Assembly (NCBI GenBank): GCA_033854175.1
Contig: JAWOKN010000018.1
Span: 62,001 to 126,000, forward strand
Source of the DNA: DATKPE01 sp033854175
GTDB taxonomy: Bacteria > Bacteroidota > Ignavibacteria > UBA10030 > SZUA-254
Direction: 5' to 3'
Length of the DNA: 64,000 nucleotides
Within the stretch, counting starts at the first letter, position 1. Every line of letters begins with the position of its first letter. Below are positions 35,813 to 44,561 of this stretch, piece by piece. A program made the position numbers and the translations under genes. The notes under the pieces are model-generated. The model ran no database searches. It worked only from the letters and a program-made list of their open reading frames with translations, and had not been told where the DNA came from.

Positions 35813-37180
35813 TCATGGCAGCCCCACTGCATACTGCCAATCGGCTTTGGCGACAAGGTAGTCATAAATGGCCTGGGCGTAATTTGTCTGTGCCCGAGTC
35901 ATGGCAACCTGTGCGTCAAGGAGCTCCAGTTGCGTCCCAACCCCGCTCGTGAACCTGGTCTGAGCAATCCGAACCGCCTTTTGGGCCTGATCGATGTTTT
36001 TTTCCTGACCTGCAATCCGCTTTTTGGCTTCGGCCATTTTGAGTTCTGCAGACTGGATCTGGATCGTGAGCCCTTCCTCGGCCTTGAGCCGGGTGTAGTG
36101 TACCTTCTCCCGGTCGGCCGAGGCTTCCTGGATCCGTTGGGTCGTCCTGAATCCGTCAAAAAGCGGGTAGGATAACTGGAGGCCAACGTTGAAGAGGGTC
36201 GCCCAGGTGTAATTCTTAAACCGGAAGGTGTTGTCCTGGGCCTGCCACTGATACGCCCCCAGAAGGCTCAGCGTCGGGAAAAAACTCCCTTTCTCGAGGC
36301 TAATGTCCTGTTCCAGAAGCGATTCCTGAAGAGCGAGCTGGCGTATAGAGGGATTCGTTGAAACAGCCCGTTCTTTTGCCGCGGCCATCATATCCTGCGG
36401 GATCTCCTCAAACATGAAGTCCCCTTTAATGGCGATCTCCCGGTCGAGGGGGATCGAAAGGAGGTTCTTCAGGTCATTGATGGAGAGCGCGAGTGTGTTT
36501 TCGGCCGATATGACGAGAGGCTCCGTGTTCGCCAGCTGGACTTCTGCACGAAGGAGGTCAAACTCCGCCGCATTACCATGGCGGTACTGTGCTGCGACAT
36601 TGTCGTAGTTTGCCCTGATGACATCCAGTCCTTGACGGTTTGCGTCGACGAGCTTCTGCGCCAGGAGCACGAGGTAAAACGATTTTTTTACCCGACAGGC
36701 TACATCCTGTTTCGTGGAGTGAAATCCCTCCTCAGTATATTCACGGTACGTCCCGGCCATGTCAAGCGCCACCCCCACCTTCCTGCTGAACAGCGTCTGC
36801 GAGAACGAGGCTCCCATCAGATAGGCATTGTCGGATCCGATTTCAAATTCCATCGTGGATCCCGATGTATTGAACGGGGTACCCGGTGGCAAGAAGAGGA
36901 CCGGCTTCTTTATATTCCGCGTGTACTGTCCGATAACACTGACCTGGGGAAATGCATCGGACCGTGCCTCACCTACCTGGGCTTCAGCCTTAAAACGATC
37001 CTGATCCGCAATCAGCACATCACGGTTCTGCTCAAGCGCCAGCGCAATTGCCTTTTCGAGCGTGATCTCAAGCGGAGGCTTCACATCCCCTCCCCTCGCA
37101 GGTGCCGGGGGAACGGCGAGCAGGATAAGGAGTACAGCCAGACCAGAGCACCCGTAGGCGATCCTCTTCGACGTTGTCAT
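35813..37180 (-). CDS. TolC-family outer-membrane efflux channel
   Basis: 455 residues from the ATG at 37180 (MTTSKRIAYGCSG), with AAAGGATG upstream and the tetR stop 5 bases before; an upstream in-frame start would overlap tetR. A signal sequence (ILLAVPPAPARG) is followed by two OEP repeats, each with long amphipathic helices: LEQNRDVLIADQDRFKAEAQVGEARSD and AEEGLTIQIQSAELKMAEAKKRI are the inner coils. Trimeric alpha-barrel channel of the tripartite efflux system; forms the exit duct for the RND pump encoded downstream. Confidence 0.93.
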   Translation of the reverse strand: MTTSKRIAYGCSGLAVLLILLAVPPAPARGGDVKPPLEITLEKAIALALEQNRDVLIADQDRFKAEAQVGEARSDAFPQVSVIGQYTRNIKKPVLFLPPGTPFNTSGSTMEFEIGSDNAYLMGASFSQTLFSRKVGVALDMAGTYREYTEEGFHSTKQDVACRVKKSFYLVLLAQKLVDANRQGLDVIRANYDNVAAQYRHGNAAEFDLLRAEVQLANTEPLVISAENTLALSINDLKNLLSIPLDREIAIKGDFMFEEIPQDMMAAAKERAVSTNPSIRQLALQESLLEQDISLEKGSFFPTLSLLGAYQWQAQDNTFRFKNYTWATLFNVGLQLSYPLFDGFRTTQRIQEASADREKVHYTRLKAEEGLTIQIQSAELKMAEAKKRIAGQEKNIDQAQKAVRIAQTRFTSGVGTQLELLDAQVAMTRAQTNYAQAIYDYLVAKADWQYAVGLP

Positions 37181-37184
37181 GCAA

Positions 37185-37841
37185 TCATCCTTTAGATTTG
37201 CGTTCACTAATTCCATCAAAAAAGATAGAGACAATAAATTCCACAGCGTTATGGATCTCCTGGCTTGTCATGGAGTGGGATCTGTCATACTGATTGATGG
37301 AGTGGAGCCGGACCATATTGTCGAAGAGTCCAACCAGACTGACAGGATCGGCGGGAATGATCTTCCCCGCACGCATCTCGTTTTTCAGCGGGCGGGCGAT
37401 AATTTCCCATATCTTGCGCACACGACCCCGGAGCTCGTTCACTTTTGCATCGTACTCTTCGGATCCGAGACCGTGAAGCTCACGAAAAATCAGGTGGAAG
37501 AGATCTGCATTCGCCCGTACATGCGACATGATCGCCTGGGCATAGGCGGTGAACAGCTCGCGTGCGTCCCCCTTTGACGACTCGACGGCTGATCGTGCAA
37601 TCTCGAGTGTCTCAAGCGATAGCTGGTCGATAATGCCGTAGAAGAGCGCTTCCTTGCTCGGGAAGTAATTATAGATCGTCCCTTTCCCGAATTCGGCATA
37701 CTGGGCGATCGCCTCGAGGGTCGTGTTGTAGTACCCTTTCAGGTTGAAAAGATGACGTGCCGCCATCAGTATTTCCCGCTGACGCGCATTTTTCTCACGC
37801 TCCTTCCGGGAAAGTACTTTCGTACCCTGTTCGTGTTTCAT
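37185..37841 (-). CDS. TetR/AcrR-family repressor of the efflux operon
   Basis: 218 residues from the ATG at 37841 (MKHEQGTKVLSRKEREKNA). Helix-turn-helix at about 20-66: RQREILMAARHLF, TTLEAIAQYAEFGKGTIYNYFPSKEALFYGI is the classic TetR DNA-recognition signature. The C-terminal helical ligand domain is divergent, as usual. First gene of the operon and directly downstream of a palindromic operator overlapping its promoter, so autorepression of the whole pump operon is likely. Inducers unknown. Confidence 0.92.
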   Translation of the reverse strand: MKHEQGTKVLSRKEREKNARQREILMAARHLFNLKGYYNTTLEAIAQYAEFGKGTIYNYFPSKEALFYGIIDQLSLETLEIARSAVESSKGDARELFTAYAQAIMSHVRANADLFHLIFRELHGLGSEEYDAKVNELRGRVRKIWEIIARPLKNEMRAGKIIPADPVSLVGLFDNMVRLHSINQYDRSHSMTSQEIHNAVEFIVSIFFDGISERKSKG

Positions 37842-37890
37842 AGTGATGGTAAATCCCAACCGATGACTGAATAACCAGGAAGAAAACCGG

Positions 37891-37917
37891 TTGGTCATAA
37901 AATGACCAACTGGTCAT
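37891..37917 (-). promoter_or_regulatory. Putative TetR operator with three half-sites
   Basis: TTGGTCAT-AAA-ATGACCAA is a perfect palindrome at 37891-37909. The right arm also pairs with a third copy to give ATGACCA-AC-TGGTCAT at 37902-37917. The overlapping palindromes cover the predicted transcription start, so binding would block initiation. Confidence 0.75.
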
Positions 37918-37946
37918 AATATAAGGTAATGCTTCAACATTGTCAA
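37918..37946 (-). promoter_or_regulatory. Promoter of the tetR-efflux operon
   Basis: Minus strand TTGACA (37946-37941), 17-base spacer, TATATT (37923-37918): a near-perfect sigma70-like site immediately upstream of the palindromic operator. Confidence 0.8.
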
Positions 37947-38341
37947 GCCGCATGGCCCTCATCCTGGTCTCCCCCCCGGGGTGGAGTTCGCGCACAATTT
38001 ATTTCCATCACAACCTCCCCCCTCCCGGAAAGCGCACGTCAACAACGACAACCGTAAATCCCGCCTATTCAAGGTGTGCTCCCCCTACCCCTTTACCTGC
38101 AGGTGAGTCTCCTACAACCCCTCAGTTGTTGTATCCCCGGTGGTTGTTGGAACATAAGACCGTGAAATGCTGTGAGACTTCGGTTTAAATCAAAACTTGA
38201 GCCTTTCATCCCCCCCCAACTGGGAGAAACACCGGCAGAGCGGCTGCATTCCCGGACCGGCTGCAATCCGTCGTCATCCTCATCTTCAGGCTTTTCCCAG
38301 TAGCGGAGACCTGCCCGTGCGGCGGACAGGGATTCTCCAAA
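37947..38341. other. Intergenic region between divergent efflux and psu units
   Basis: About 395 bases with short inverted repeats (ACAAC...GTTGT near 38115; ATTCTC-CAAATT-GAGAAT at 38332-38349, which overlaps the psuK -35) and C-rich tracts. No coding frame with family resemblance. Confidence 0.5.
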
Positions 38342-38370
38342 TTGAGAATATGAGGCCTATTTCCTACATT
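38342..38370 (+). promoter_or_regulatory. Possible promoter of psuK-psuG
   Basis: TTGAGA (38342-38347), 17-base spacer, TACATT (38365-38370), 30 bases upstream of the psuK ATG. Confidence 0.5.
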
Positions 38371-38400
38371 GTTCCCTGATAAACCGAAAACTGCAACCTC

Positions 38401-39327
38401 ATGAAACCGGTCATCTGCATCGGTGCGGCTCTCGTCGATCACAGCTTCTATTGCCTGAGCGGACCGCTGCTTGGGAGTTCAAACCCCTCAACATATTTTC
38501 GGTCAGCAGGAGGTGTCGCGCGGAATATCGCGCATACACTCGCCCAGCTTGACAACTCCGTGGAACTCATCTCGCATTTCGGACTCGAACCGGACGGAGT
38601 CTAGCTTAGGGATCTCTGCTCCTCTGTTGGTGTCGGTCTGTCCCATTCGCTCTTTACAGAAACCGGCACCGGACATTTTTGTGGAATTCTCTCCCCGTCC
38701 GGTGAACTCTACACGGGGGCGGCCGACACCCGCATTGAGGGAGTCATCAACGTTGTATTTCTGTCTCAACACTCAGACTTCCTCTCGTTTGGGTCCCTCA
38801 TCGTCATTGACTGCAATCTGGATGTCCCCTCCATTGCCTGGATTCTCGACTTTTGCAGAGCACATGGTGTGCCCTGCGTGATTGATCCCGTTTCGGCATC
38901 AAAAGCATCCCGGCTGGCGGATGTGAACCTGGAGAATGTCCTTCTGATTACACCGAACGATGGAGAACTGGCTGCCCTTTGCAGAACATCCGCGGTTGGA
39001 GGAAAAACCCGAATTGTGCATCATCTTTTGGAGAGAGGGGTTCACAATATCTGGATCAGGAGAGGAAGGGGAGGCTCCGAGCTATTCTCGCGCAATGGTG
39101 TGGTAAAAATATCGGCTCGCGACACTGAGGTCATCGACACGACGGGCGCCGGTGATGCGGCCCTCGCCGGCTGGATCTATGCCTGGCTCCGGGGGAAGAG
39201 TTCGCGTGAATGCATGCTGTACGGTCATATCCTGGCGGAGATCATCCTCCGGACAAGGGGTACCTGGGCCGAAAACCTCAACTCAAAACTTCTGGAATCA
39301 ACCGTGCTTAACCGGAGACCGCAATGA
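38401..39327 (+). pseudogene. psuK: Pseudouridine kinase (PfkB family) interrupted by one in-frame TAG
   Basis: The frame encodes a PfkB-type sugar kinase: N-terminal VICIGAALVDHSFY, GGVARNIAHTLAQLDNSVELIS (given in parts: GGVARNIAH, NSVELIS) and the C-terminal catalytic signature DTTGAGDAALAGW. Codon 68 (38602-38604) is TAG, in the sequence GLEPDGV-stop-LRDLC, where related kinases often have Trp (G-x-W-L), so a TGG to TAG change explains it. No frameshift or other stop breaks the remaining 240 codons. Its TGA overlaps the psuG ATG, which identifies the kinase as PsuK. It may be a true nonsense mutation, readthrough, or a sequencing error. A downstream ATG at 38869 would make only a fragment. 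Confidence 0.85.
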
Positions 39328-40274
39328 ACAAGCAAAATTTCTTCAACATTCAGGATGAAGTGCAACGGGCCCTGATTTCCGGAAAACCGGTCGTTGCACT
39401 CGAGTCGACCATCATTGCTCATGGCATGCCCTATCCGGTGAATGTGTCGACAGCCGCCGAAGCGGAGGATCTTGTCAGAAGTCAGGGGGCGGTGCCTGCA
39501 ACGATCGCCATTCTCGGTGGAAAAATGTGCGTTGGTCTGGACAGGGAACAATTGGAATTTCTCGGGAAGACAAAAAACGTCCGGAAAGTCAGCATACGCG
39601 ACATCCCCTATGTCCTGAACGTGAAAATTCCGGGCGCAACAACCGTTGCCGCGACCATGCGAATCGCCCACCTGGCCGGCATCCGTGTGTTTGTGACCGG
39701 CGGGATAGGCGGTGTCCACCGGGGATCACAACAGACCATGGATATTTCAGCAGATCTCACGGAACTCTCGCATACACCGGTCGCGGTGGTATCAGCGGGC
39801 GCAAAATCAGTTCTCGACATCGGCCTCACGCTCGAGCATCTGGAAACCAACGGGGTCCCGGTCGTTACTGTCGGTCAGGACAAATTCCCGGCTTTCTTCT
39901 CGCGGGAAAGCGGCTTCCCGTCACCGCTCCGGATCGACCAGCCTGAGGCAATAGCCGACATGCTGTGCGTGAAATGGGAACTCGGTCTGCCGGGAGGTGT
40001 ATTGATCGCAAATCCGGTACCGGAGGGAGATGAGGTACCCTTTTCAACGATGGAGGGAATGATAACCAAAGCACTGGCCTCAGCCAAATCAAACAATATC
40101 ACGGGAAGCCATCTGACCCCTTTCCTGCTTCAGTACATCGCGGAACATACCGGCGGCAAGAGCCTGAAAGCCAACGTCGCACTTGTAAAGAACAATGCTC
40201 AACTCGGGGGGAAAATTGCCTGCGCCCTCAGCAATCGAGTCTCCGGAAAAGGTATCCAAAAGGAAATCATATGA
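39324..40274 (+). CDS. psuG: Pseudouridine-5'-phosphate glycosidase
   Basis: Cleaves the C-glycosidic bond of pseudouridine 5'-phosphate to uracil and ribose 5-phosphate. 316 residues with family landmarks VALESTIIAHGMPYP (Glu27), GVHRGSQQTMDISADL and VSAGAKSVLDIGLTLE (the catalytic Lys region), and TVGQDKFPAFFSRESGF (split: TVGQDKFPAF). Intact and of normal length. It overlaps psuK by 4 bases (ATGA). If psuK is inactive, pseudouridine could not be phosphorylated by this pair, although PsuG could still act on Psi-MP from another kinase. Confidence 0.95.
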   Translation: MNKQNFFNIQDEVQRALISGKPVVALESTIIAHGMPYPVNVSTAAEAEDLVRSQGAVPATIAILGGKMCVGLDREQLEFLGKTKNVRKVSIRDIPYVLNVKIPGATTVAATMRIAHLAGIRVFVTGGIGGVHRGSQQTMDISADLTELSHTPVAVVSAGAKSVLDIGLTLEHLETNGVPVVTVGQDKFPAFFSRESGFPSPLRIDQPEAIADMLCVKWELGLPGGVLIANPVPEGDEVPFSTMEGMITKALASAKSNNITGSHLTPFLLQYIAEHTGGKSLKANVALVKNNAQLGGKIACALSNRVSGKGIQKEII

Positions 40275-40515
40275 GGGAAATATGAACCATTGATGTCCCT
40301 GTCTGCGATTACTCCCCCCAAAAAATCACCCGACGATGATGCCACGGCCCCGGTACGAGGGATCATCGCCGGAGATCATAAAGGATCCGCCCATGGAGCA
40401 TGGCGGAGATTTCTCTGTTGAAATCACCGGCTGGTACAAAATCCCCCCCCCCGGGGGGATGGAATCTACTCCATTTTCTGGAAGAACCTCCCGGCGAACC
40501 ACGCCCTGAACGAGC

Positions 40516-41319
40516 CTAGAGCAGGTACCCGAGCAACACGCCAAACAATAATGATTGCGCCAGAAGCAAGAATCCGAGCCTTCTGAAGTTTACCCTTGAG
40601 TTCAGTCTCGCAATTCCTCCGATGACATGAATTGTCATAGGCAAAAAAGCCATTATTCCCGCGCCGTGCACGTACGATTTTGACGAAAAGATCGGAATGA
40701 GGATGAGCGGGAGGCCATACACAGGCAGGACCCAACGGCCACAGTGCATCCTCTCTGCAAAGCTGAGGTCATCGCTCTTCATCCGGAGCGTCTCAATTTT
40801 CATATGCACGTAGAATATGTTCCCCGCAAGAAACAGTACTATCAGGAGCCATACAATGAAACCAGTCCGGTCGACCTCCCCGCGCAGGACATAGTACAAT
40901 CCCGGGCTGGTCAGGGAGATGCCGATAACCGCGGTCAGATCACGCCAGACACTCGTCGGTGTCTTCAGAGTACGATAGATACTCAGAACGAATACGCCGG
41001 CACCAACTGCCCCGAATGCTAAGAGATAACGATACCCCATCACCAGAAGATAAATGAAAATCATGACCGATATCGCCAGGTATATCGACGTCCAGATCCG
41101 GAGCCGGCTGGTCGTTTCCGGGTTCATGCGATCCTCATGGAGCCCCCGCAGCATGCTGCTGAGCGGATCATACGCAAGATATGCCGCAAGTGTCGCCGCG
41201 GTCAATAGAGCCGCCGGCCAGGTGAATTCACGGAGTGCAATGCCGGTCGCAAGTACCGGGGTGATAAAAAGTGCCCACCCGCCATGTTCACGGGGCAAAA
41301 CCGGACGAGGGATTTTCAT
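40516..41319 (-). CDS. YwiC-like membrane protein
   Basis: 267 residues with about eight hydrophobic segments. N-terminus RPVLPREHGGWALFITPVLATGIAL carries the REHGGWA motif typical of the YwiC-like family. Function of the family is not established. Start at an ATG. It is followed downstream by about 240 bases with a C10G6 tract and no gene, and lies 120 bases from the hemerythrin gene on the same strand; co-transcription is uncertain. YwiC of Bacillus lies near anaerobic-respiration genes, but no such gene is adjacent here. Confidence 0.75.
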   Translation of the reverse strand: MKIPRPVLPREHGGWALFITPVLATGIALREFTWPAALLTAATLAAYLAYDPLSSMLRGLHEDRMNPETTSRLRIWTSIYLAISVMIFIYLLVMGYRYLLAFGAVGAGVFVLSIYRTLKTPTSVWRDLTAVIGISLTSPGLYYVLRGEVDRTGFIVWLLIVLFLAGNIFYVHMKIETLRMKSDDLSFAERMHCGRWVLPVYGLPLILIPIFSSKSYVHGAGIMAFLPMTIHVIGGIARLNSRVNFRRLGFLLLAQSLLFGVLLGYLL

Positions 41320-41442
41320 TATCCTTGTCCATGAAAAGTCATAGATGAGGCTGCGCTTTCATGCAGAGAGTCTTTTCCCTTCAGGATTGGTCCGCATACT
41401 ACCCGGTAACGATCGGCCAAAGTTGCCCCGGCCTGAGGGCAA

Positions 41443-41940
41443 TCAGACGGTTTCCCGTTTTGCAGGATGATCTGTGCAGCACCCGGCAAAACGCGCATCG
41501 GGCAGATCCTGCATCGCGGCAAACACTGATGCCCGCTCCGTATCATTCACTGAGTGATCAATTGCGGGGTAGAGGATTGATTCTTCCTTCTGGTTATGAA
41601 CCGAGAGTGCGCCCAGCAGTAATTTTTCCTCCTCATCACTCTCGGGATTTTGGATCCTCACCTTCTCATGCAGAGCCTCGAGATATCTTCCGATAAGTCG
41701 GTGTTCGAGTCTCATGACATGCGTCGGTCCGCCTTCGGTGAATCCGGTTTTCTGTTCAAACAGGGGGAAAAGTATTTCCTCCTCCCAAACAATATGCCGC
41801 CGGAGACCGGTTCTGAACTCTTTAAAATATTCCTTTGCTTTGGGATAGTCAATGCGCTTGAAGGCCTGGAATTCCTTCAGAAATTCATCAAGACGATCAT
41901 GGTCGATCTCAAAGGTGCTCGTGATGGTTTTTTGTTTCAT
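41443..41940 (-). CDS. Hemerythrin-domain protein
   Basis: 165 residues from the ATG at 41940, which has AAGGAGAAG upstream; the frame continues to 42033 but without conserved sequence. The hemerythrin cation-binding pattern is visible: His14 (IDHDRLD), His49 and Glu53/54 (RRHIVWEEEILFP), His74/His80 (THVMRLEHRLI), His115 and Glu119 (SVHNQKEESILYP). This spacing fits a di-iron four-helix bundle used for O2 or NO binding or iron-sulphur repair. The C-terminus adds a Cys pair (FAGCCTDH). A strong promoter with an adjacent palindrome implies regulation. Confidence 0.85.
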   Translation of the reverse strand: MKQKTITSTFEIDHDRLDEFLKEFQAFKRIDYPKAKEYFKEFRTGLRRHIVWEEEILFPLFEQKTGFTEGGPTHVMRLEHRLIGRYLEALHEKVRIQNPESDEEEKLLLGALSVHNQKEESILYPAIDHSVNDTERASVFAAMQDLPDARFAGCCTDHPAKRETV

Positions 41941-42040
41941 TGAGTGCTTCTCCTTGTGATTGTTCCTTGTTTGTGCGGCATTGTCCCGAACCTGCCTGTT
42001 GGGGTTACCCCCTTCGTCTGCGCGGGAATACATGTATATA

Positions 42041-42064
42041 AGGATAATTGGACCTTATTATCCT
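42041..42064 (-). promoter_or_regulatory. Palindromic operator candidate upstream of hemerythrin gene
   Basis: AGGATAAT (42041-42048), 8-base spacer, ATTATCCT (42057-42064): a perfect inverted repeat starting directly after the -10 hexamer and covering the predicted transcription start. The regulator is unknown. Confidence 0.6.
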
Positions 42065-42093
42065 AATATATAACATCTCCACTTCCTTGTCAA
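42065..42093 (-). promoter_or_regulatory. Promoter of hemerythrin gene
   Basis: Minus strand TTGACA (42093-42088), 17-base spacer, TATATT (42070-42065). Leader of about 115 bases to the ATG at 41940. Confidence 0.75.
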
Positions 42094-42631
42094 GTCCTAC
42101 CCCCGCCCGATGCGCGACAATGGTCTCAAGATACCCGGCGTTTCGGCCGGATTTGTCCGACCTTCAGTCAGATGTCCTCCCCCTGTTCCAACTCCAGAAA
42201 AAAGCGCCCGCAGCCAAGTTTCGTACAGTGTGGGAGGGCCACTCTACGAGTGGGATCTCAGCCGCGGGTACCAACCAACGGGCATTCAGGCACTCTCCCG
42301 GTCTGCACGTGTCATTCCACCAGGAACATCAAATGCATGACCAACCGTATGCAATGATTGTTCTGGAGATGAAGAGGCGCTGCACTGTGTGGTATGGATG
42401 TCACAATCACCCGGCCTTCCACCCCGGGGATTCATCGGTAAGTCATATATATAAAACGGTTATTACCCGATAAAAACGATCATTTTATGGGGTATTTTAA
42501 TAACTACCCTGTCAAGAGTGGTCCTGTAACTCCCTCCCCTGCCGCCATCGGCTGGGTTACGCGGTCTGCCAGTCGGATTGAAAGCGGGGTTTCCAACCGA
42601 ACGGCATGCTTTATTGATGACAAGAAAAAAC
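42094..42631. other. Intergenic region without convincing gene
   Basis: About 540 bases between divergent hemerythrin and LuxR-type regulator genes. Short open frames exist, but none has a ribosome site or family resemblance, and the one at 42487-42726 overlaps the regulator's promoter. AT-rich near 42440-42490. Confidence 0.5.
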
Positions 42632-42660
42632 TTGAAATTCTCTGCCATCCTGGCTATATT
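42632..42660 (+). promoter_or_regulatory. Promoter of the LuxR-family regulator
   Basis: TTGAAA (42632-42637), 17-base spacer, TATATT (42655-42660). Predicted leader about 108 bases. Confidence 0.7.
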
Positions 42661-42774
42661 TTAGAAGGATTATTTCCAGTATCCGTGCCGAGAGATCCAG
42701 ATTCCCTCAGGCACCTACCCCGATGAAAATGTCCGAATTCCACGGACGGCGGCTGGCTGGAAAGTTTTGTTGAT

Positions 42775-43455
42775 ATGGACAAAATTAAAATCCTCATAGC
42801 GGATTCCGAGGAGATTATCCGGATTGGTCTGCGGACGCTCCTTCGGGAAACTCACGATCTCATCGTGATCGGGGAGAGCGCCGATACGGACACGGCCATC
42901 CAGTCGGCCACAAAACTCCTCCCCAATATACTCATCCTCGATCTTAATCCTCCCAAAATGGACGCGCTCAGGATCATTGAGCAGTTGAAACGGGATCAAC
43001 CGGCCATAAAAATACTCATGTATTCGAATGATAAAAGCGAAGAGACATTTTTCAAGGTTTTTCATGCAGGCGCAGAGGGGTACCTGTTTAAGGATTCTCC
43101 GGCAAGATATATTCTTGATGCGATCCATTCGCTACATGACGGAAATCTGTTCTTCGGACCGCGGATATCGGAAATCATGCTTCAACGGTTTCTTACTCAA
43201 CCTCCTGACACCGTTTCCCTTGAATCGCCCCAGGGGGACAATCTCACCAAGCGGGAGGTTGAGGTCCTTACCCTTATCGCACTGGGAATGACAAATCAGG
43301 AAATCGCCGAAAAACTCTTCATAAGCGCCCTGACAGTACACACCCACCGGACGAACCTCATGAAAAAACTGAACGTTCATGGCACAGCCCAGCTCGTTCA
43401 CTACGCAATCGAACATGGCCTGATGTCGAAATCCACCGAACAGATCGACTCGTGA
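42775..43455 (+). CDS. NarL/LuxR-family response regulator
   Basis: 226 residues: REC domain (about 4-120) with Asp10, phospho-acceptor Asp56 in ILILDLNPP and Lys106, then a LuxR-type helix-turn-helix (about 152-216) with LTKREVEVLTLIALGMTNQEIAEKLFIS (in parts: LTKREVEVL, GMTNQEIAEKLF) and TVHTHRTNLMKKL. Complete two-component output protein that binds DNA as a dimer on phosphorylation. No histidine kinase is encoded nearby; the next gene encodes a membrane protein that lacks a kinase domain. It is transcribed from its own promoter. Confidence 0.93.
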   Translation: MDKIKILIADSEEIIRIGLRTLLRETHDLIVIGESADTDTAIQSATKLLPNILILDLNPPKMDALRIIEQLKRDQPAIKILMYSNDKSEETFFKVFHAGAEGYLFKDSPARYILDAIHSLHDGNLFFGPRISEIMLQRFLTQPPDTVSLESPQGDNLTKREVEVLTLIALGMTNQEIAEKLFISALTVHTHRTNLMKKLNVHGTAQLVHYAIEHGLMSKSTEQIDS

Positions 43456-43635
43456 TCGTGCCGACTCCCTCCCCGCTCTACCCCCTTAAGTGTAGATCTA
43501 CCCTGTTCGGTCCAATTTCACCAAATACGCACAATCTTCTATAGCTTATTGCACGATCCCCATCGTACATTAGTACTGGACACGGACAGACCGATGATTC
43601 GTGGTGGTCATTATCATGTGTATCAAGGGATCGTT

Positions 43636-44196
43636 ATGAAAATGCCGCTTCTGAGCTACGCGAACAATAACCCGACATGGAATGGTCGAAAAATGGCTTT
43701 GCTGATTCTTTGCAGCCTGATCAGTGCGGGGTTATTCCTTCTTGATTTTGTTTCCGGACCGGTCATTCATGTCCATTTCTTTTATCTCCTTCTTGTCATG
43801 TTCGTCGCGTGGCTGATCGGACCCAAGAGTGCCTATACATTCGCCGTTGTACTTCCACTCACACGGATCGCTTCCCATTATCTTTGGGCAACGCCGTGGT
43901 CCCTTACGGAAACATCCGTGAACATTCTCATCCAGATCATCGTACTCTCTGTTGCCGCGTATCTCATCCTCCGGATAAAAACGCTGGTCGGAGAGATCAA
44001 AACATTGAAAGGCAATCTGTCGGTCTGCTCGTATTGTACAAAAATCTATAACGAACACAGAGAATGGGAGGAACTCGAATCATATATATCGCGACAGGCA
44101 GAGGTGAGATTCAGTCATGGTATCTGCCCCGAATGCAGGGATAAACAATTCGGACCTATGCTGGACCGGCGTAACATCCTGACGAGTAGCTCATGA
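43636..44196 (+). CDS. Four-helix membrane protein with C-terminal zinc-like CxxC pair
   Basis: 186 residues from the ATG at 43636, which has AAGGGATCG upstream; an earlier TTG/ATG in frame would precede a non-conserved stretch. Four hydrophobic segments (about 20-110) are followed by a short coiled region and CSYCTKIYNEHREWEELESYIS (in parts: CSYCTKIYNE, EWEELESYIS) ending HGICPEC, with Cys131, Cys134, Cys164 and Cys167. That tail is common at the C-terminus of bacterial PAS proteins and sensor kinases, but here no PAS or kinase domain is present. Possibly a sensory fragment or a partner of the preceding regulator; function unknown. Confidence 0.7.
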   Translation: MKMPLLSYANNNPTWNGRKMALLILCSLISAGLFLLDFVSGPVIHVHFFYLLLVMFVAWLIGPKSAYTFAVVLPLTRIASHYLWATPWSLTETSVNILIQIIVLSVAAYLILRIKTLVGEIKTLKGNLSVCSYCTKIYNEHREWEELESYISRQAEVRFSHGICPECRDKQFGPMLDRRNILTSSS

Positions 44197-44370
44197 TCCC
44201 TCAGATCAATATCCGCAGAGTGCGTCTTCGTCATCAAGGGATTCTGGGAACGGATCCAGGTGTGGATACTCCGAGCGTCAGTCCGTTTGCTCCTGCAACT
44301 CCCGGGAGCATTGTGTAAGATGGTGGATTAGAGAATACAACCATGCACAGGCTACTGACAATCGGAAAAC

Positions 44371-44404
44371 AAGGGGCGCCACAGGAAGTGACGCCCCCTT
44401 TGTC
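44371..44404 (+). terminator. Possible intrinsic terminator
   Basis: AAGGGGCG-CCAC-AGGAA-GTG-ACGCCCC followed by CTTTGTCT: a 6-base GC stem, one mismatch, then three more pairs. Lies 175 bases after the four-helix protein gene. Its presence argues against coding use of this stretch. Confidence 0.45.
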
Positions 44405-44561
44405 TACTATGGTCACTTGCACGAATATGGTCAGGAAAACACCGGCAGACGGGCGCTTTCATGCCGTCATCCGGCGGGGTACTCCGGATTTAAAAGTCGA
44501 CCTTACTGATCCGATCAGTTTCGGCGTACGTAAGGAAAAGAAATTTTAAGGACAAACCGTC

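Noticed and set aside
40441..40456. C10G6 tract as a regulatory hairpin or repeat element
   Set aside because: No loop or T tail, and no second copy; homopolymer length may also be a sequencing artefact.
42487..42726. 79-codon open frame upstream of the LuxR-type regulator
   Set aside because: It overlaps a near-consensus promoter for the regulator, has no clear ribosome site and no recognisable sequence pattern.
44343..44549. 68-codon plus-strand frame
   Set aside because: Contains a terminator-like hairpin and has no ribosome site.
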